A DNA stretch of 64,000 nt from Pelagerythrobacter aerophilus. GTDB taxonomy: Bacteria; Pseudomonadota; Alphaproteobacteria; Sphingomonadales; Sphingomonadaceae. The DNA lies in NCBI RefSeq assembly GCF_003581645.1, contig NZ_QXFK01000019.1:558001-622000 (forward strand), read 5' to 3'. This document shows, piece after piece, positions 56,529 to 64,000 of this stretch. Each line of letters begins with the position of its first letter. Position 1 is the first letter of the stretch. Both the position numbers and the translations under genes were made by a program. The notes beneath the pieces are model-generated. The model saw only the letters and a program-made list of their open reading frames with translations, made no database searches and was not told where the DNA came from.

Positions 56529-57300
56529 GGAGCTGGCGCTGCTGGCCGAATCCGGCCGGCTTCTCGCATCGGTGTTCGAAATGCTGGACCGGATGCCGCT
56601 CGTCGGCATGTCGACTCTCGAGATAGACGAAATGGTCGAGCGCTTCATCGTCGACGATCTCGATGCGCGGCCCGCAAGCAAGGGCCAGTACGGGTACGGC
56701 TTCGTGCTGAATTCCTCGGTGAACCAGGTGGTCTGTCACGGAGTCCCGTCGGCCGAGGAGGTGCTGCGGGACGGCGATATCGTCAATCTCGACATCACGC
56801 TCGAGAAGAACGGTTATATCGCGGATTCAAGCAAGACCTACCTCATTGGCGAGGTCGAGCCCGCAGCGACGCGGCTGGTCCGGACCACCTACGAAGCCAT
56901 GTGGATGGGAATCCGGGCCGTCAGACCCGGCGCGCGGCTCGGCGACATCGGCTTCGCGATCGAGCGGCATGCCAAGCGCCACGGCTATTCGGTCGTGCGC
57001 GAGTATTGCGGCCATGGCATTGGCCGCGAGATGCACGAGGAGCCGCAGATCCTGCACTTCGGCAAGCCGGGAACCGGGTTGGTCCTGCGCGAAGGCATGG
57101 TCTTCACGATCGAGCCGATGCTCAACCGCGGGCGCCGAGGCGTGCGGACAGAGAAGGACGGGTGGACCGTGGTGACCCGGGACGGCTCGCTGTCGGCGCA
57201 GTTCGAACACACGGTCGCAGTGACGGCGTCGGGTGTCTCGGTGCTGACCCTGCGCCCTGACGAACGCAGCATGATCGAGAAGATGACGCTCGTTGCCTGA
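56512..57300 (+). CDS. map: type I methionine aminopeptidase
   Basis: Removes N-terminal Met from nascent proteins. 262 aa. All five metal ligands are present: Asp94, Asp105, His168, Glu201 and Glu232 (motifs LDITLEKNGYIADSS, YCGHGIGREMHEEP, VFTIEPMLNRG, AQFEHTVAV), with the same spacing as the E. coli enzyme. No N-terminal zinc finger. It starts inside the ParD-like gene and so is translationally coupled. Whether it is the housekeeping copy or a second MAP cannot be told from this window. Confidence 0.94.
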   Translation: MTKRPEELALLAESGRLLASVFEMLDRMPLVGMSTLEIDEMVERFIVDDLDARPASKGQYGYGFVLNSSVNQVVCHGVPSAEEVLRDGDIVNLDITLEKNGYIADSSKTYLIGEVEPAATRLVRTTYEAMWMGIRAVRPGARLGDIGFAIERHAKRHGYSVVREYCGHGIGREMHEEPQILHFGKPGTGLVLREGMVFTIEPMLNRGRRGVRTEKDGWTVVTRDGSLSAQFEHTVAVTASGVSVLTLRPDERSMIEKMTLVA

Positions 57301-57309
57301 GGCGCCGGC

Positions 57310-57837
57310 TCAGGCCACTTCGCGGGCGATATATTCGGGGTAGAAGCTCGGGGCGCGGTCCGACCAGCCGGGCGCGGTCGCGGCGGCCTCGCTCAGCGAC
57401 TGGAGCAGGACCTTGCGGCGCCCGGGTTCGATCTGCGGCAGAGCGCTCGCGGCGCAGAAGGCGCTCGGCAGCCACGGCCGTGCCTCGGCACCGAGCAACC
57501 GCTCGTAGAGGAAGCGGAAGGCGGAGAAGCTCTCGATCCGCTCCTGCGCGAGATCGAAAGCCGCCACCCGCACGAGCTTGCCAATGAAACCTTCGATTCC
57601 GTCACGCGCCGTGCCGGCCGGGATCGACGCCCGCAGCGCCTTGAGATCCTGATAGGCGACGTACTGGCTACGGATCGCAGCGTTCTCCCCGGCATCGCGC
57701 GCCCAGAGCTTGAAGGCGTCCCGCCGGCCGAGCCCGATATCGAGGCTGCGCCGGATATAGCGCTGCTCGGCGGCCGTGAAACTCGCGAACTCGCGCATCT
57801 CGGCGATCGTCAGCGATGCGGTACCGGTCTTGGCCAT
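57310..57837 (-). CDS. unrecognised helical protein
   Basis: 175 aa from ATG 57837 (AGGGAAC upstream); a longer start at 57867 is unlikely. All-helical appearance: IAEMREFASFTAAEQRYIRR, LGRRDAFKLWARDAGE, RIESFSAFRFLYERLLG. No signal, TM segment or catalytic motif. A TTAA-N7-TTAG motif with TTAACCAT lies about 45 nt upstream, hinting at cell-cycle or motility control. I do not recognise the family; it appears Sphingomonadales-specific to me. Confidence 0.7.
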   Translation of the reverse strand: MAKTGTASLTIAEMREFASFTAAEQRYIRRSLDIGLGRRDAFKLWARDAGENAAIRSQYVAYQDLKALRASIPAGTARDGIEGFIGKLVRVAAFDLAQERIESFSAFRFLYERLLGAEARPWLPSAFCAASALPQIEPGRRKVLLQSLSEAAATAPGWSDRAPSFYPEYIAREVA

Positions 57838-57879
57838 GGGCGGGTTCCCTGTTGCAGGGCCGACCATCGCCGGAGATGG

Positions 57880-57894
57880 TTAAATTCGCGTTAG
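57880..57894 (-). promoter_or_regulatory. CtrA-box-like motif TTAA-N7-TTAG
   Basis: Plus strand TTAA (57880-57883), 7 nt, TTAG (57891-57894). The minus strand reads CTAA-N7-TTAACCAT, including a perfect TTAACCAT half-site, about 45 nt before the gene at 57310..57837. Confidence 0.4.
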
Positions 57895-57911
57895 CCGCTG
57901 CCGAGCGGGAT

Positions 57912-58904
57912 TCAGATCAGCCCCGCGAGGGGGCTCGACGGGTCGGCATACTTGCGGATCGCCATGCGTCCCGAGAGGTAGGCGCCGCGTCCCGCTTCGA
58001 CCGCCAGCTTCATGGCCCGGGCCATACGAATCGGGTCCTTCGCCTCGGCAATGGCGGTGTTCATCAGCACGCCGTCGCAGCCGAGTTCCATCGCGACCGC
58101 GGCATCGCTCGCCGTACCCACTCCAGCGTCGACCAGCACCGGCACGCTCGCGCCCTCCACGATCAGGCGGATCGTCACGCGGTTCTGGATGCCGAGGCCC
58201 GAGCCGATCGGCGCGCCTAGGGGCATGACCGCGACGGCCCCCGCATCCTCAAGCTGCTTGGCCGCGATCGGATCGTCGACGCAGTAGACCATCGGCAGGA
58301 ATCCTTCGCTCGCCAGCGTCTCGGTCGCGCGCAGCGTCTCGCGCATGTCGGGGTAGAGCGTGCGTGCCTCGCCCAGCACTTCCAGTTTGACCAGATCCCA
58401 GCCCCCGGCCTCGCGCGCCAGGCGCAGGGTGCGGATCGCTTCCTCGGCGGTGAAGCAGCCCGCGGTGTTGGGCAGGTAGGTAACTTTCTTCGGATCGATG
58501 AAGTCGGTCAGCATCGGCGCTTTGGGGTCGCTGACGTTCACGCGGCGGACCGCGACGGTGACGATCTCCGCGCCCGACGCTTCGAGCGCAGCGGCGTTCT
58601 GCGCGAAGTCCTTGTACTTGCCGGTGCCGACGATCAGCCGCGAGCGGAACGTGCGCCCGGCGACCGTCCAGGTGTCGTCGCTACCCGCCGCATGGTCGCC
58701 GCCGCCGACGAAGTGCACGATTTCGAGCACGTCGCCGTCAGCCAATGCCGTGTCCGCAAGCGTCGAGCGCGGGACGATCTCGCCGTTCCGTTCCACCGCC
58801 ACTTTCTCGGGCGTGAGGTCGAGCTCGCGCACCAGCGCGGCGATGGTCGGAGCGGAAGAACGGCGGGTCTCGCCGTTGACGGTCAGGGTAAGGGGGGCTG
58901 CCAT
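57912..58904 (-). CDS. thiSG: ThiS-ThiG fusion: sulfur carrier protein and thiazole synthase
   Basis: 330 aa. Residues 1-66 are a ThiS ubiquitin-like sulfur carrier ([10 protein letters not shown] to VHFVGGG); residues from about 78 are thiazole synthase ThiG ([27 protein letters not shown] with the Schiff-base Lys, [32 protein letters not shown]). Makes the thiazole moiety of thiamine. In free ThiS the C-terminal Gly-Gly is thiocarboxylated; here it is internal, followed by DHAAGSDD. Downstream of the MerC gene by 17 nt; no TPP riboswitch is visible upstream. Confidence 0.94.
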   Translation of the reverse strand: MAAPLTLTVNGETRRSSAPTIAALVRELDLTPEKVAVERNGEIVPRSTLADTALADGDVLEIVHFVGGGDHAAGSDDTWTVAGRTFRSRLIVGTGKYKDFAQNAAALEASGAEIVTVAVRRVNVSDPKAPMLTDFIDPKKVTYLPNTAGCFTAEEAIRTLRLAREAGGWDLVKLEVLGEARTLYPDMRETLRATETLASEGFLPMVYCVDDPIAAKQLEDAGAVAVMPLGAPIGSGLGIQNRVTIRLIVEGASVPVLVDAGVGTASDAAVAMELGCDGVLMNTAIAEAKDPIRMARAMKLAVEAGRGAYLSGRMAIRKYADPSSPLAGLI

Positions 58905-58921
58905 GCCCCGCGAGATAGCGC

Positions 58922-59293
58922 TCAATGCGCGTGGCGCAAGTTGAGGAAGTGTCCGATCGACACGAGCGAGACGCCGATCACCGTCAGCACCACCTCGCCC
59001 CCGCCGTGCGGCATGGCCAGCGCGCCACCCATGAAGCTGAGGCCGGTCATCGCCGTCACGAATGGCGCGGCGCGGCGGTGCGTCAGTGCGCCCCAACCGA
59101 TCGCGACCGCGGCGATCACGAGCGCTATCGCCAATCCCACGCGGTGAAAGGCCGGCGCAAGCAGGAACTCGCCGCCGATCCCGAGCGCCGAGACGATAAC
59201 GATCGAAGCCAGGCAATGCAGCAGGCACAGCCCGGAAAGAACGACGCCTGCACGGTCGAGCCGCATGCGAATCGAGGAGAGCGGATTACTCAT
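58922..59293 (-). CDS. MerC-domain membrane protein
   Basis: 123-aa four-helix membrane protein of the MerC family. Conserved CxxxHC-like [13 protein letters not shown] in the first helix, then [19 protein letters not shown]. Family members move mercury or are found in zinc regulons; no mer operon is here, so zinc or another metal is more likely (inference). The upstream region contains TGACAATGTATCA, an imperfect palindrome that could bind a Fur-family regulator. Precedes thiSG closely. Confidence 0.85.
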   Translation of the reverse strand: MSNPLSSIRMRLDRAGVVLSGLCLLHCLASIVIVSALGIGGEFLLAPAFHRVGLAIALVIAAVAIGWGALTHRRAAPFVTAMTGLSFMGGALAMPHGGGEVVLTVIGVSLVSIGHFLNLRHAH

Positions 59294-59333
59294 TGGTGAG
59301 GTCCATGTATGTGACAATGTATCATAGCGCAAG

Positions 59334-59363
59334 CGCAAATCGGCAAAGGCCTTGCGATTTGCG
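59334..59363 (+). repeat. inverted repeat between merC-like and ctaA
   Basis: CGCAAATCG (59334-59342) and CGATTTGCG (59355-59363) pair perfectly; allowing a one-base bulge the stem extends to about 13 bp. Located 26 nt before the ctaA start in the divergent promoter region; could be an operator or a 5' UTR hairpin. Confidence 0.5.
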
Positions 59364-59388
59364 GAACGCAGACGCATCAGGCGGCTCC

Positions 59389-60450
59389 ATGGTCTCCAGG
59401 ACGAACTTCGGCGGGGGCACAGCCGTGCTGACGCCCGCCACAGCCCGCCCCGCCGCTCTCGCCCGCTGGCTGTGGGTCGTCGCCTGGATGGTCGTGGCGA
59501 TGATCGTGGTCGGGGGCATCACCCGTCTGACCGAATCGGGTCTGTCGATTACAGAATGGAAGCCGGTGACGGGTGCGATCCCGCCGCTGACCGACGCGCA
59601 GTGGCAGGCCGAGTTCGAAGGCTATCGGCAGATCGGTGAGTACCAGCAGATCACCGGCCCCGCCGGAATGACGCTGGCGGATTACAAGTTCATCTACTTC
59701 TGGGAATGGACGCACCGTCTGCTCGGCCGCTTGATCGGACTCGCCTTCGCCGTTCCGCTCGCCTGGTACTGGATTCGCGGTGCGATCCCCAGCGGATACA
59801 AGCCGCGGCTGCTCGCGCTGCTCGCGCTCGGCGGCCTGCAGGGGGTATTCGGCTGGTTCATGGTGCGATCGGGCCTGTCGAGCGAGGTGACCGACGTCAG
59901 CCATTTCTGGCTGTCGATTCATCTGCTCACCGCGCTGTTCACTCTCGCCGGCCTCGCATGGACAGCCTTCGATCTTCGCCGGCTCGCGCAGATCCCCGGC
60001 GCGCGCCCGGCCCGGCTCGGCGGAGTGGCGCTCGTCGCTGCGCTGATCCTGTTCGTCCAGCTCCTGCTCGGCGCATGGGTCGCCGGACTCAACGCCGGGC
60101 TCGCATCCGATACCTGGCCGCTGATGCAGGGCCGGCTGGTGCCGGAGTTCGACAGCTCCCAAGGTCTGTTCTGGGCGATGACCCACGACCCATTCCTGAT
60201 CCACTTCCTCCATCGTTGGTGGGCCTGGGTGGCCGTGGCGGCGCTGATCGTGCTTGCGCGCAAGGTCCGCCCACTCGAGCGGCGCGCGGCGATCGCGATC
60301 CACGCGGCATTCGGCACGCAGATCATCCTCGGCATCATGACAGTGTGGACCGGCGTCTCGCTGTGGGTAGCGACCGCGCACCAGCTCGTCGGCGCCCTTC
60401 TGGTGATTGCCTTGACCTGGGGTGCGCACGTTCTGGGACGGCGGCCGTGA
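59389..60450 (+). CDS. ctaA: heme A synthase (COX15/CtaA, type 2)
   Basis: Converts heme O to heme A for aa3-type cytochrome oxidases; inner membrane. 353 aa with eight TM segments. Family motifs ITRLTESGLSITEWKPVTG, FWEWTHRLLGR (heme-ligand His), FWLSIHLLTALFTL, FLIHFLHRWWAW and TAHQLVGALLV, so four heme-ligand histidines. The ATG at 59389 follows AGGCGG; a longer frame runs into the neighbouring promoter. Its stop overlaps the cutA start. Confidence 0.96.
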   Translation: MVSRTNFGGGTAVLTPATARPAALARWLWVVAWMVVAMIVVGGITRLTESGLSITEWKPVTGAIPPLTDAQWQAEFEGYRQIGEYQQITGPAGMTLADYKFIYFWEWTHRLLGRLIGLAFAVPLAWYWIRGAIPSGYKPRLLALLALGGLQGVFGWFMVRSGLSSEVTDVSHFWLSIHLLTALFTLAGLAWTAFDLRRLAQIPGARPARLGGVALVAALILFVQLLLGAWVAGLNAGLASDTWPLMQGRLVPEFDSSQGLFWAMTHDPFLIHFLHRWWAWVAVAALIVLARKVRPLERRAAIAIHAAFGTQIILGIMTVWTGVSLWVATAHQLVGALLVIALTWGAHVLGRRP

Positions 60451-60767
60451 GCGCGCTCGTCTGGTGCCCCTGCCCGGACGAGGAAACGGCCAAATCGCTT
60501 GCCCGCACTCTGGTAGAAGAGAAGCTCGCCGGCTGCGGAAACGTCGTTGGGCCGATGCAATCGGTCTTCTGCTGGCAAGGCAAAGTCGACGAGGCCCGCG
60601 AGTTCGGGCTCCTGCTGAAGACCGACGCGCGCCTGCTGGAGCAAGCCGTCGCCCGGCTCGAACAGGCGCACCCCTACGACGAGCCGGCCGTGCTCGGCTG
60701 GCGCTGCGACGCGGCGGGCGAAGCGACGCAGGCCTGGCTTGCGGCTTTGGCCGGACCAGGCACATGA
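60447..60767 (+). CDS. cutA: CutA-like divalent-cation tolerance protein
   Basis: 106-aa trimeric ferredoxin-like fold protein. LVWCPCPDEETAKSLARTLVEEKLAGC, MQSVFCWQGKVDEAREFGLLLK and HPYDEPAVLGWRC are the three family blocks (the last carries the metal-binding HPYExP-type site). Role uncertain; E. coli CutA1 is linked to copper tolerance. GTG start overlaps the ctaA stop (GTGA). Confidence 0.95.
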   Translation: MSALVWCPCPDEETAKSLARTLVEEKLAGCGNVVGPMQSVFCWQGKVDEAREFGLLLKTDARLLEQAVARLEQAHPYDEPAVLGWRCDAAGEATQAWLAALAGPGT

Positions 60768-61492
60768 CGATGCTTCTCGGCTGCCGAAGCGCCTTGGCCG
60801 CGCTGGCGCTCGCGATCGGGATGGCGGCCAGCGGAGTCCCTGTCTGCGCCGAGGTCGCCGAAGCGGCGAGATTCGCGGCGCCCAGCGAGCCGATGCAGCT
60901 CACGCGGGTGCTCGAGCGCGAGCTCGGAGATGGCGCCAAAATTACGGTCGCGCGCACTTGGCGCGTGCGCTTTGTCGCGCATGCGGACGGATATACGGTG
61001 GAGGGCGAGCAGATCGCGGTCGAGGTCGACGTACCTCCGCGTCTTGCGGCACTGGCCGAGGTCGAGCGGAAGAATCCTCATGCGGGCCCGTTTCCGATCG
61101 CGCTGGACAAGGCCGGGCTGATCGTCGGCGAAGGCGGGGCGGACGCTGCGCCCATCCCCGGGCTCGAGGAGGCAGCGAAGAAGTATCTCGAAGGCGCGCC
61201 GCCGGATCGCCAGGCCGAAGCGATGCGGTATGTCCGTGCGGTGCAGCAGGCCGGCGCCGAGATGACCAGCCGATGGCCGGAAGACCTGTTCTATCCGGTC
61301 GCCGTGCCGCGCCGTGACGAGCGGATGCTGCCCCTGCCCGGCAGCGGATCGGGCACGATCGACGTCAGCTTCGACGGCGTTCTCGCGTCCGACCGGCACC
61401 GCCTGGCCACGGCGGTGCGGCGGATCGAAACGACCGTGAACGGCAGCACGCGCGCGTCGCAGGAAACGTGGCGACTGGAACCGCTGCAGTAG
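60764..61492 (+). CDS. exported protein of unknown function
   Basis: 242 aa with signal peptide ([19 protein letters not shown]). The mature part is mixed beta/helix: [39 protein letters not shown], then [16 protein letters not shown]. No enzyme motif that I recognise. Coupled to cutA by ATGA, so ctaA-cutA-this gene form an operon; possible link to heme or metal handling is inference. Confidence 0.8.
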   Translation: MTMLLGCRSALAALALAIGMAASGVPVCAEVAEAARFAAPSEPMQLTRVLERELGDGAKITVARTWRVRFVAHADGYTVEGEQIAVEVDVPPRLAALAEVERKNPHAGPFPIALDKAGLIVGEGGADAAPIPGLEEAAKKYLEGAPPDRQAEAMRYVRAVQQAGAEMTSRWPEDLFYPVAVPRRDERMLPLPGSGSGTIDVSFDGVLASDRHRLATAVRRIETTVNGSTRASQETWRLEPLQ

Positions 61493-61532
61493 CGCGGTAT
61501 TATTTTACCTCCTCCCAGAGCCCCGGATTTAC

Positions 61533-61561
61533 TTGACTTTCGGGCAGTCGAACGACAAATG
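61533..61561 (+). promoter_or_regulatory. putative promoter of rplM-rpsI
   Basis: TTGACT (61533-61538) with CAAATG (61556-61561), 17-nt spacer, about 65 nt before the rplM start. The -35 is good, the -10 poor. Confidence 0.35.
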
Positions 61562-61625
61562 CGCCGCTCCCGCGCCCGCTCTCATGCGGATTCGCGGTGA
61601 GAGACATTTCGAAGGAATTGAAGCC

Positions 61626-62105
61626 ATGAAGGCGCTCCACAAGAGCACCCGGTCGATCAAGCCGGCCGAGGTCGAGAAGAAGTGGCACCTGATCGATGCC
61701 GAGGGTCTGGTCGTCGGCCGCCTCGCGACGATCGTCGCCAGCATCCTGCGCGGCAAGCACAAGCCGAGCTATACCCCCCACGTCGACTGCGGCGATCACG
61801 TGATCGTGATCAATGCCGACAAGGTGCGGTTCACCGGCAACAAGCTGGGCGACAAGAAGTACTACAAGCACACCGGCTATGCCGGCGGGATCAAGGAAAC
61901 GACCCCGGCCAAGGTGCTCGAAGGCCGCTTCCCCGAGCGCGTGCTCGAAAAGGCGGTCGAACGCATGATTCCGCGCGGCCCGCTCGGCCGTCAGCAGATG
62001 AAGGCGCTGCACCTCTATGCCGGCACCGAGCACCCGCACGACGGGCAGCAGCCCGAAGCGCTCGACGTCGCCTCCATGAACCGCAAGAACAAGGTTACCG
62101 CCTGA
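61626..62105 (+). CDS. rplM: 50S ribosomal protein L13
   Basis: 159 aa. Starts [20 protein letters not shown] with AAGGAATTG upstream; [22 protein letters not shown] and [18 protein letters not shown] are L13 landmarks. First gene of the universally linked rplM-rpsI pair; its stop shares a base with the next start (TGATG). Confidence 0.98.
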   Translation: MKALHKSTRSIKPAEVEKKWHLIDAEGLVVGRLATIVASILRGKHKPSYTPHVDCGDHVIVINADKVRFTGNKLGDKKYYKHTGYAGGIKETTPAKVLEGRFPERVLEKAVERMIPRGPLGRQQMKALHLYAGTEHPHDGQQPEALDVASMNRKNKVTA

Positions 62106-62620
62106 TGGCTGACGACAAGAACACTGTGTCCGATCTGTCGGACCTCAAGAACATCGCTGGCGACGCCCCCGAGAGCGACGCGGTGACGATCGCCGAGAGC
62201 ACCGCCCCGCTGCGCGAGCAGGAGCTCGACCAGCAAGGCCGCGCCTATGCCACCGGACGCCGCAAGGACGCGGTCGCCCGTGTGTGGATCAAGCCGGGCA
62301 AGGGCAAGATCACCATCAACGGCCGCGACCAGGAAACCTACTTCGCACGGCCGACGCTGCGCCTGATCATCAACCAGCCCTTCGCGATCACCGATCGCGC
62401 GGAGCAGTTCGATGTCGTCGCCACCGTCAAGGGCGGTGGGCTTTCGGGCCAGGCCGGCGCGGTGAAGCACGGCATCTCGCAGGCGCTCGCCAAGTACGAG
62501 CCCGCGCTGCGCGCCACGGTCAAGGCCGCGGGCTTCCTCACCCGCGACAGCCGCGTGGTCGAACGCAAGAAGTACGGCCGCGCCAAGGCCCGCCGCAGCT
62601 TCCAGTTCTCGAAGCGCTAA
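62105..62620 (+). CDS. rpsI: 30S ribosomal protein S9
   Basis: 171 aa. The S9 core begins near residue 46 ([20 protein letters not shown]) and ends [11 protein letters not shown] with the C-terminal tail that reaches the P-site tRNA. An acidic N-terminal extension of about 45 residues ([17 protein letters not shown]) makes it longer than the ~130-aa E. coli protein; such extensions occur in alphaproteobacteria. Confidence 0.98.
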   Translation: MADDKNTVSDLSDLKNIAGDAPESDAVTIAESTAPLREQELDQQGRAYATGRRKDAVARVWIKPGKGKITINGRDQETYFARPTLRLIINQPFAITDRAEQFDVVATVKGGGLSGQAGAVKHGISQALAKYEPALRATVKAAGFLTRDSRVVERKKYGRAKARRSFQFSKR

Positions 62621-62644
62621 GGCTTCCGCACACCGGACAAACGG

Positions 62645-62675
62645 AAGGGCGGTCCCGCAAGGGGCCGCCCTTTTT
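62645..62675 (+). terminator. Rho-independent terminator of rplM-rpsI
   Basis: A 12-bp stem with one G-T wobble (62645-62656 with 62661-62672), GCAA tetraloop, and a TTTTT run. Very strong. Confidence 0.92.
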
Positions 62676-62749
62676 CGTGCCGACCAGCCGGCTCCTTCCG
62701 GCGACCTCACACCGCATTGTGGATGACGGGCGCCGTTGCATGTCCCCGG

Positions 62750-62789
62750 CAATCATCATTCTGTCACGCAACCGCCACACGCGTGTAAT
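62750..62789 (+). promoter_or_regulatory. PhoB-box-like array upstream of the TonB receptor
   Basis: Three 7-bp units at 11-bp spacing: CAATCAT (62750-62756), CTGTCAC (62761-62767) and CCGCCAC (62772-62778), matching the PhoB direct-repeat pattern CTGTCAT. TGTAAT (62784-62789, 5 of 6 to TATAAT) could be the -10. Suggests phosphate-starvation control of the receptor gene. Confidence 0.5.
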
Positions 62790-62838
62790 GCCCTGCCCCT
62801 AGCGGCCCCTCCAACAAGGTTCAGGAGGGCAACGGGAA

Positions 62839-64000
62839 TGTTAAGCCGCAAACGTTATCTGCTTTCATCCGCCAGCGCAGTGCTGGCGGCCACGATCGCC
62901 AACCCCGCATTCGCCGGCGACCTCGTCGGCAGCGTCTATGATGCGAGCAAGACGATCGCCCTGCAGGCCGCGCAAGTACGGCTGGTAGAGCTCGATCGCG
63001 TCGCGACAACCGAGCGCGACGGCAGCTTCCTCTTCTCCGACGTCCCGGCGGGCGAATACACGCTCGAAGTCAACTATGTCGGCGCGCCGAGCGTGCGCCA
63101 GAGCGTGAACGTTCCGGCGGACGGCTATGTCCGCACCGACGTGCTGATCGGCGGTGACGACGCGCGCGAGATCCTGGTCGTCGGCCAGAGCGCCAATCTC
63201 GCAAGCGCACTTTCCCGCAAGCGCGGAAACGACGGCGTGAGCGACGTGCTGACGCGTGACGCGATCGGCCAGTTTCCCGACCAGAACGTCGCCGAATCGC
63301 TGCGCCGTCTGCCCGGGGTCAATGTGCTCAACGACCAGGGCGAGGGCCGCTTCGTGTCGGTCCGCGGGCTCGATCCCGAGCTCAACGCGACCTCGCTCAA
63401 CGGCGTGCGCCTGCCCGCCCCGGAATCGGACGTCCGCTCGGTCGCGCTCGACGTGATATCGAGCGACATCATCGAATCGATCGAGATCAAGAAATCGCTG
63501 ACGCCCGACATGGACGCGGACACCATCGGCGCTTCGATCGAGATCGAGACCACCAGCGCCTTCGACCGCCGCAAGGACCTGCTCACCGCCAAGATCGAGG
63601 GCAGCTACAACGACTACGCCGATCATGTCTCGCCCAAGGGCAGCGTCGATTTCGCCACCAAGCTGAGCGACAACTTCGGCATCTCGGGCGGCGCATCGTA
63701 CTACAAGCGCAAGTTCGAGACGGACAATGTCGAAGCCGACGGCTGGGATGATGACGACGGCCTGATCTTCCCCGAGGAGGTCAACTATCGCGACTACAAC
63801 GTCGAGCGCGAACGCATCAGCGCCAACCTCAATTTCGATGTCCGCCTGAGCGATACGACCGCGCTCTATCTGCGCGGGATCTACAGCCAGTTCGACGACC
63901 AGGAATACCGGCGCGAGACCAGCTTCAAGCTGGAGGATGCCGGCGAGACTTCGGGGAGCGGCGCCAGCGTCGACTTTTCCGACGAGGACGGCGAAATCCA
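62839..64000 (+). CDS. TonB-dependent receptor, Caulobacter type (5' part)
   Basis: Outer-membrane uptake receptor, cut by the window end after about 387 residues. Signal peptide (LLSSASAVLAATIANPAFAG), a CarboxypepD-regulatory-like beta domain at about 30-110 (TTERDGSFLFSDVPAGEYTL), then the plug: DVLTRDAIGQFPDQNVAESL, RLPGVNVLNDQGEGRFVSVR, EIKKSLTPDMDADTIGASIE, followed by beta-barrel strands. AGGAGGG ribosome site before the ATG. The ligand is unknown. The PhoB-like array upstream suggests phosphorus-containing substrates. Confidence 0.95.

Noticed and set aside
56304-57300. Classical ParDE toxin-antitoxin
   Set aside because: The partner ORF is a full MetAP with all catalytic ligands, not a RelE/ParE-fold toxin.
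58905-59388. TPP riboswitch for thiSG
   Set aside because: I looked upstream of thiSG and of the MerC gene; the conserved TPP-element segments are absent and only 17 nt separate the two genes.
61495-61625. Ribosomal protein L13 leader structure
   Set aside because: No strong conserved-looking stem before rplM beyond a promoter-like pair.

Overview
The window is a GC-rich, densely packed chromosomal segment of an alphaproteobacterium. The best fit is Sphingomonadales, family Erythrobacteraceae (Erythrobacter/Altererythrobacter type). I infer this from the gene families seen: a ~1,570-residue NAD-glutamate dehydrogenase, a CYP153-like alkane hydroxylase, a fused ThiS-ThiG, a LytS/LytTR pair, a PAS_5-like protein, a Caulobacter-type TonB receptor, and many translationally coupled GTGA/ATGA junctions. 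No rRNA, insertion sequence, prophage, CRISPR or plasmid gene is visible; it reads as core and light accessory chromosome.

Layout. 1-6 kb (minus): 5' part of an AMP-dependent acyl-CoA ligase, an M23 peptidase, and a coupled glnE-bcp-ferritin-like cluster. 6-9 kb (plus): exported M28 peptidase and agmatine deiminase-like enzyme. 9-12.4 kb (minus): thrS-GNAT-TSUP operon preceded by a 23-codon leader peptide with five consecutive Thr codons and overlapping hairpins, which is a candidate attenuator. 12.5-16.2 kb (plus): two membrane proteins, an XRE regulator, a tiny lipoprotein, an alpha/beta hydrolase, a TPR protein and a luciferase-like monooxygenase. 16.4-27.2 kb: NAD-GDH, ferredoxin reductase, queG, an ABC-2 exporter and the P450. 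27-31 kb: PilZ protein, NTF2-like protein, tRNA-Leu(TAA), ihfB, GntR regulator, POT peptide transporter. 31-36 kb: a pair of exported amidohydrolases (the second without metal ligands), FKBP, NnrU, hydrolase. 36-43 kb (minus): dxs, Fur-family regulator, and rpe-heparinase-purH. 43-49 kb: DUF2141, unknowns, EI24, adenosine kinase, LytTR two-component pair. 49-56 kb: HD protein, an envelope protein-quality cluster (M48-PDZ, DsbA, BepA-like), App1 phosphatase, PAS protein, sterol desaturase. 56-61.5 kb: ParD-like/methionine aminopeptidase pair, thiSG, MerC, ctaA-cutA. 61.6-64 kb: rplM-rpsI and the start of a TonB receptor behind a PhoB-box-like array.

The most interesting signals are regulatory or architectural: the Thr-rich leader upstream of thrS; the ParD-like/MetAP operon with direct repeats one helical turn apart over its -10 region; the PhoB-like array before the TonB receptor; and CtrA-like TTAA-N7-TTAN motifs before several poorly characterised genes. 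All regulatory assignments are inferences from sequence alone.
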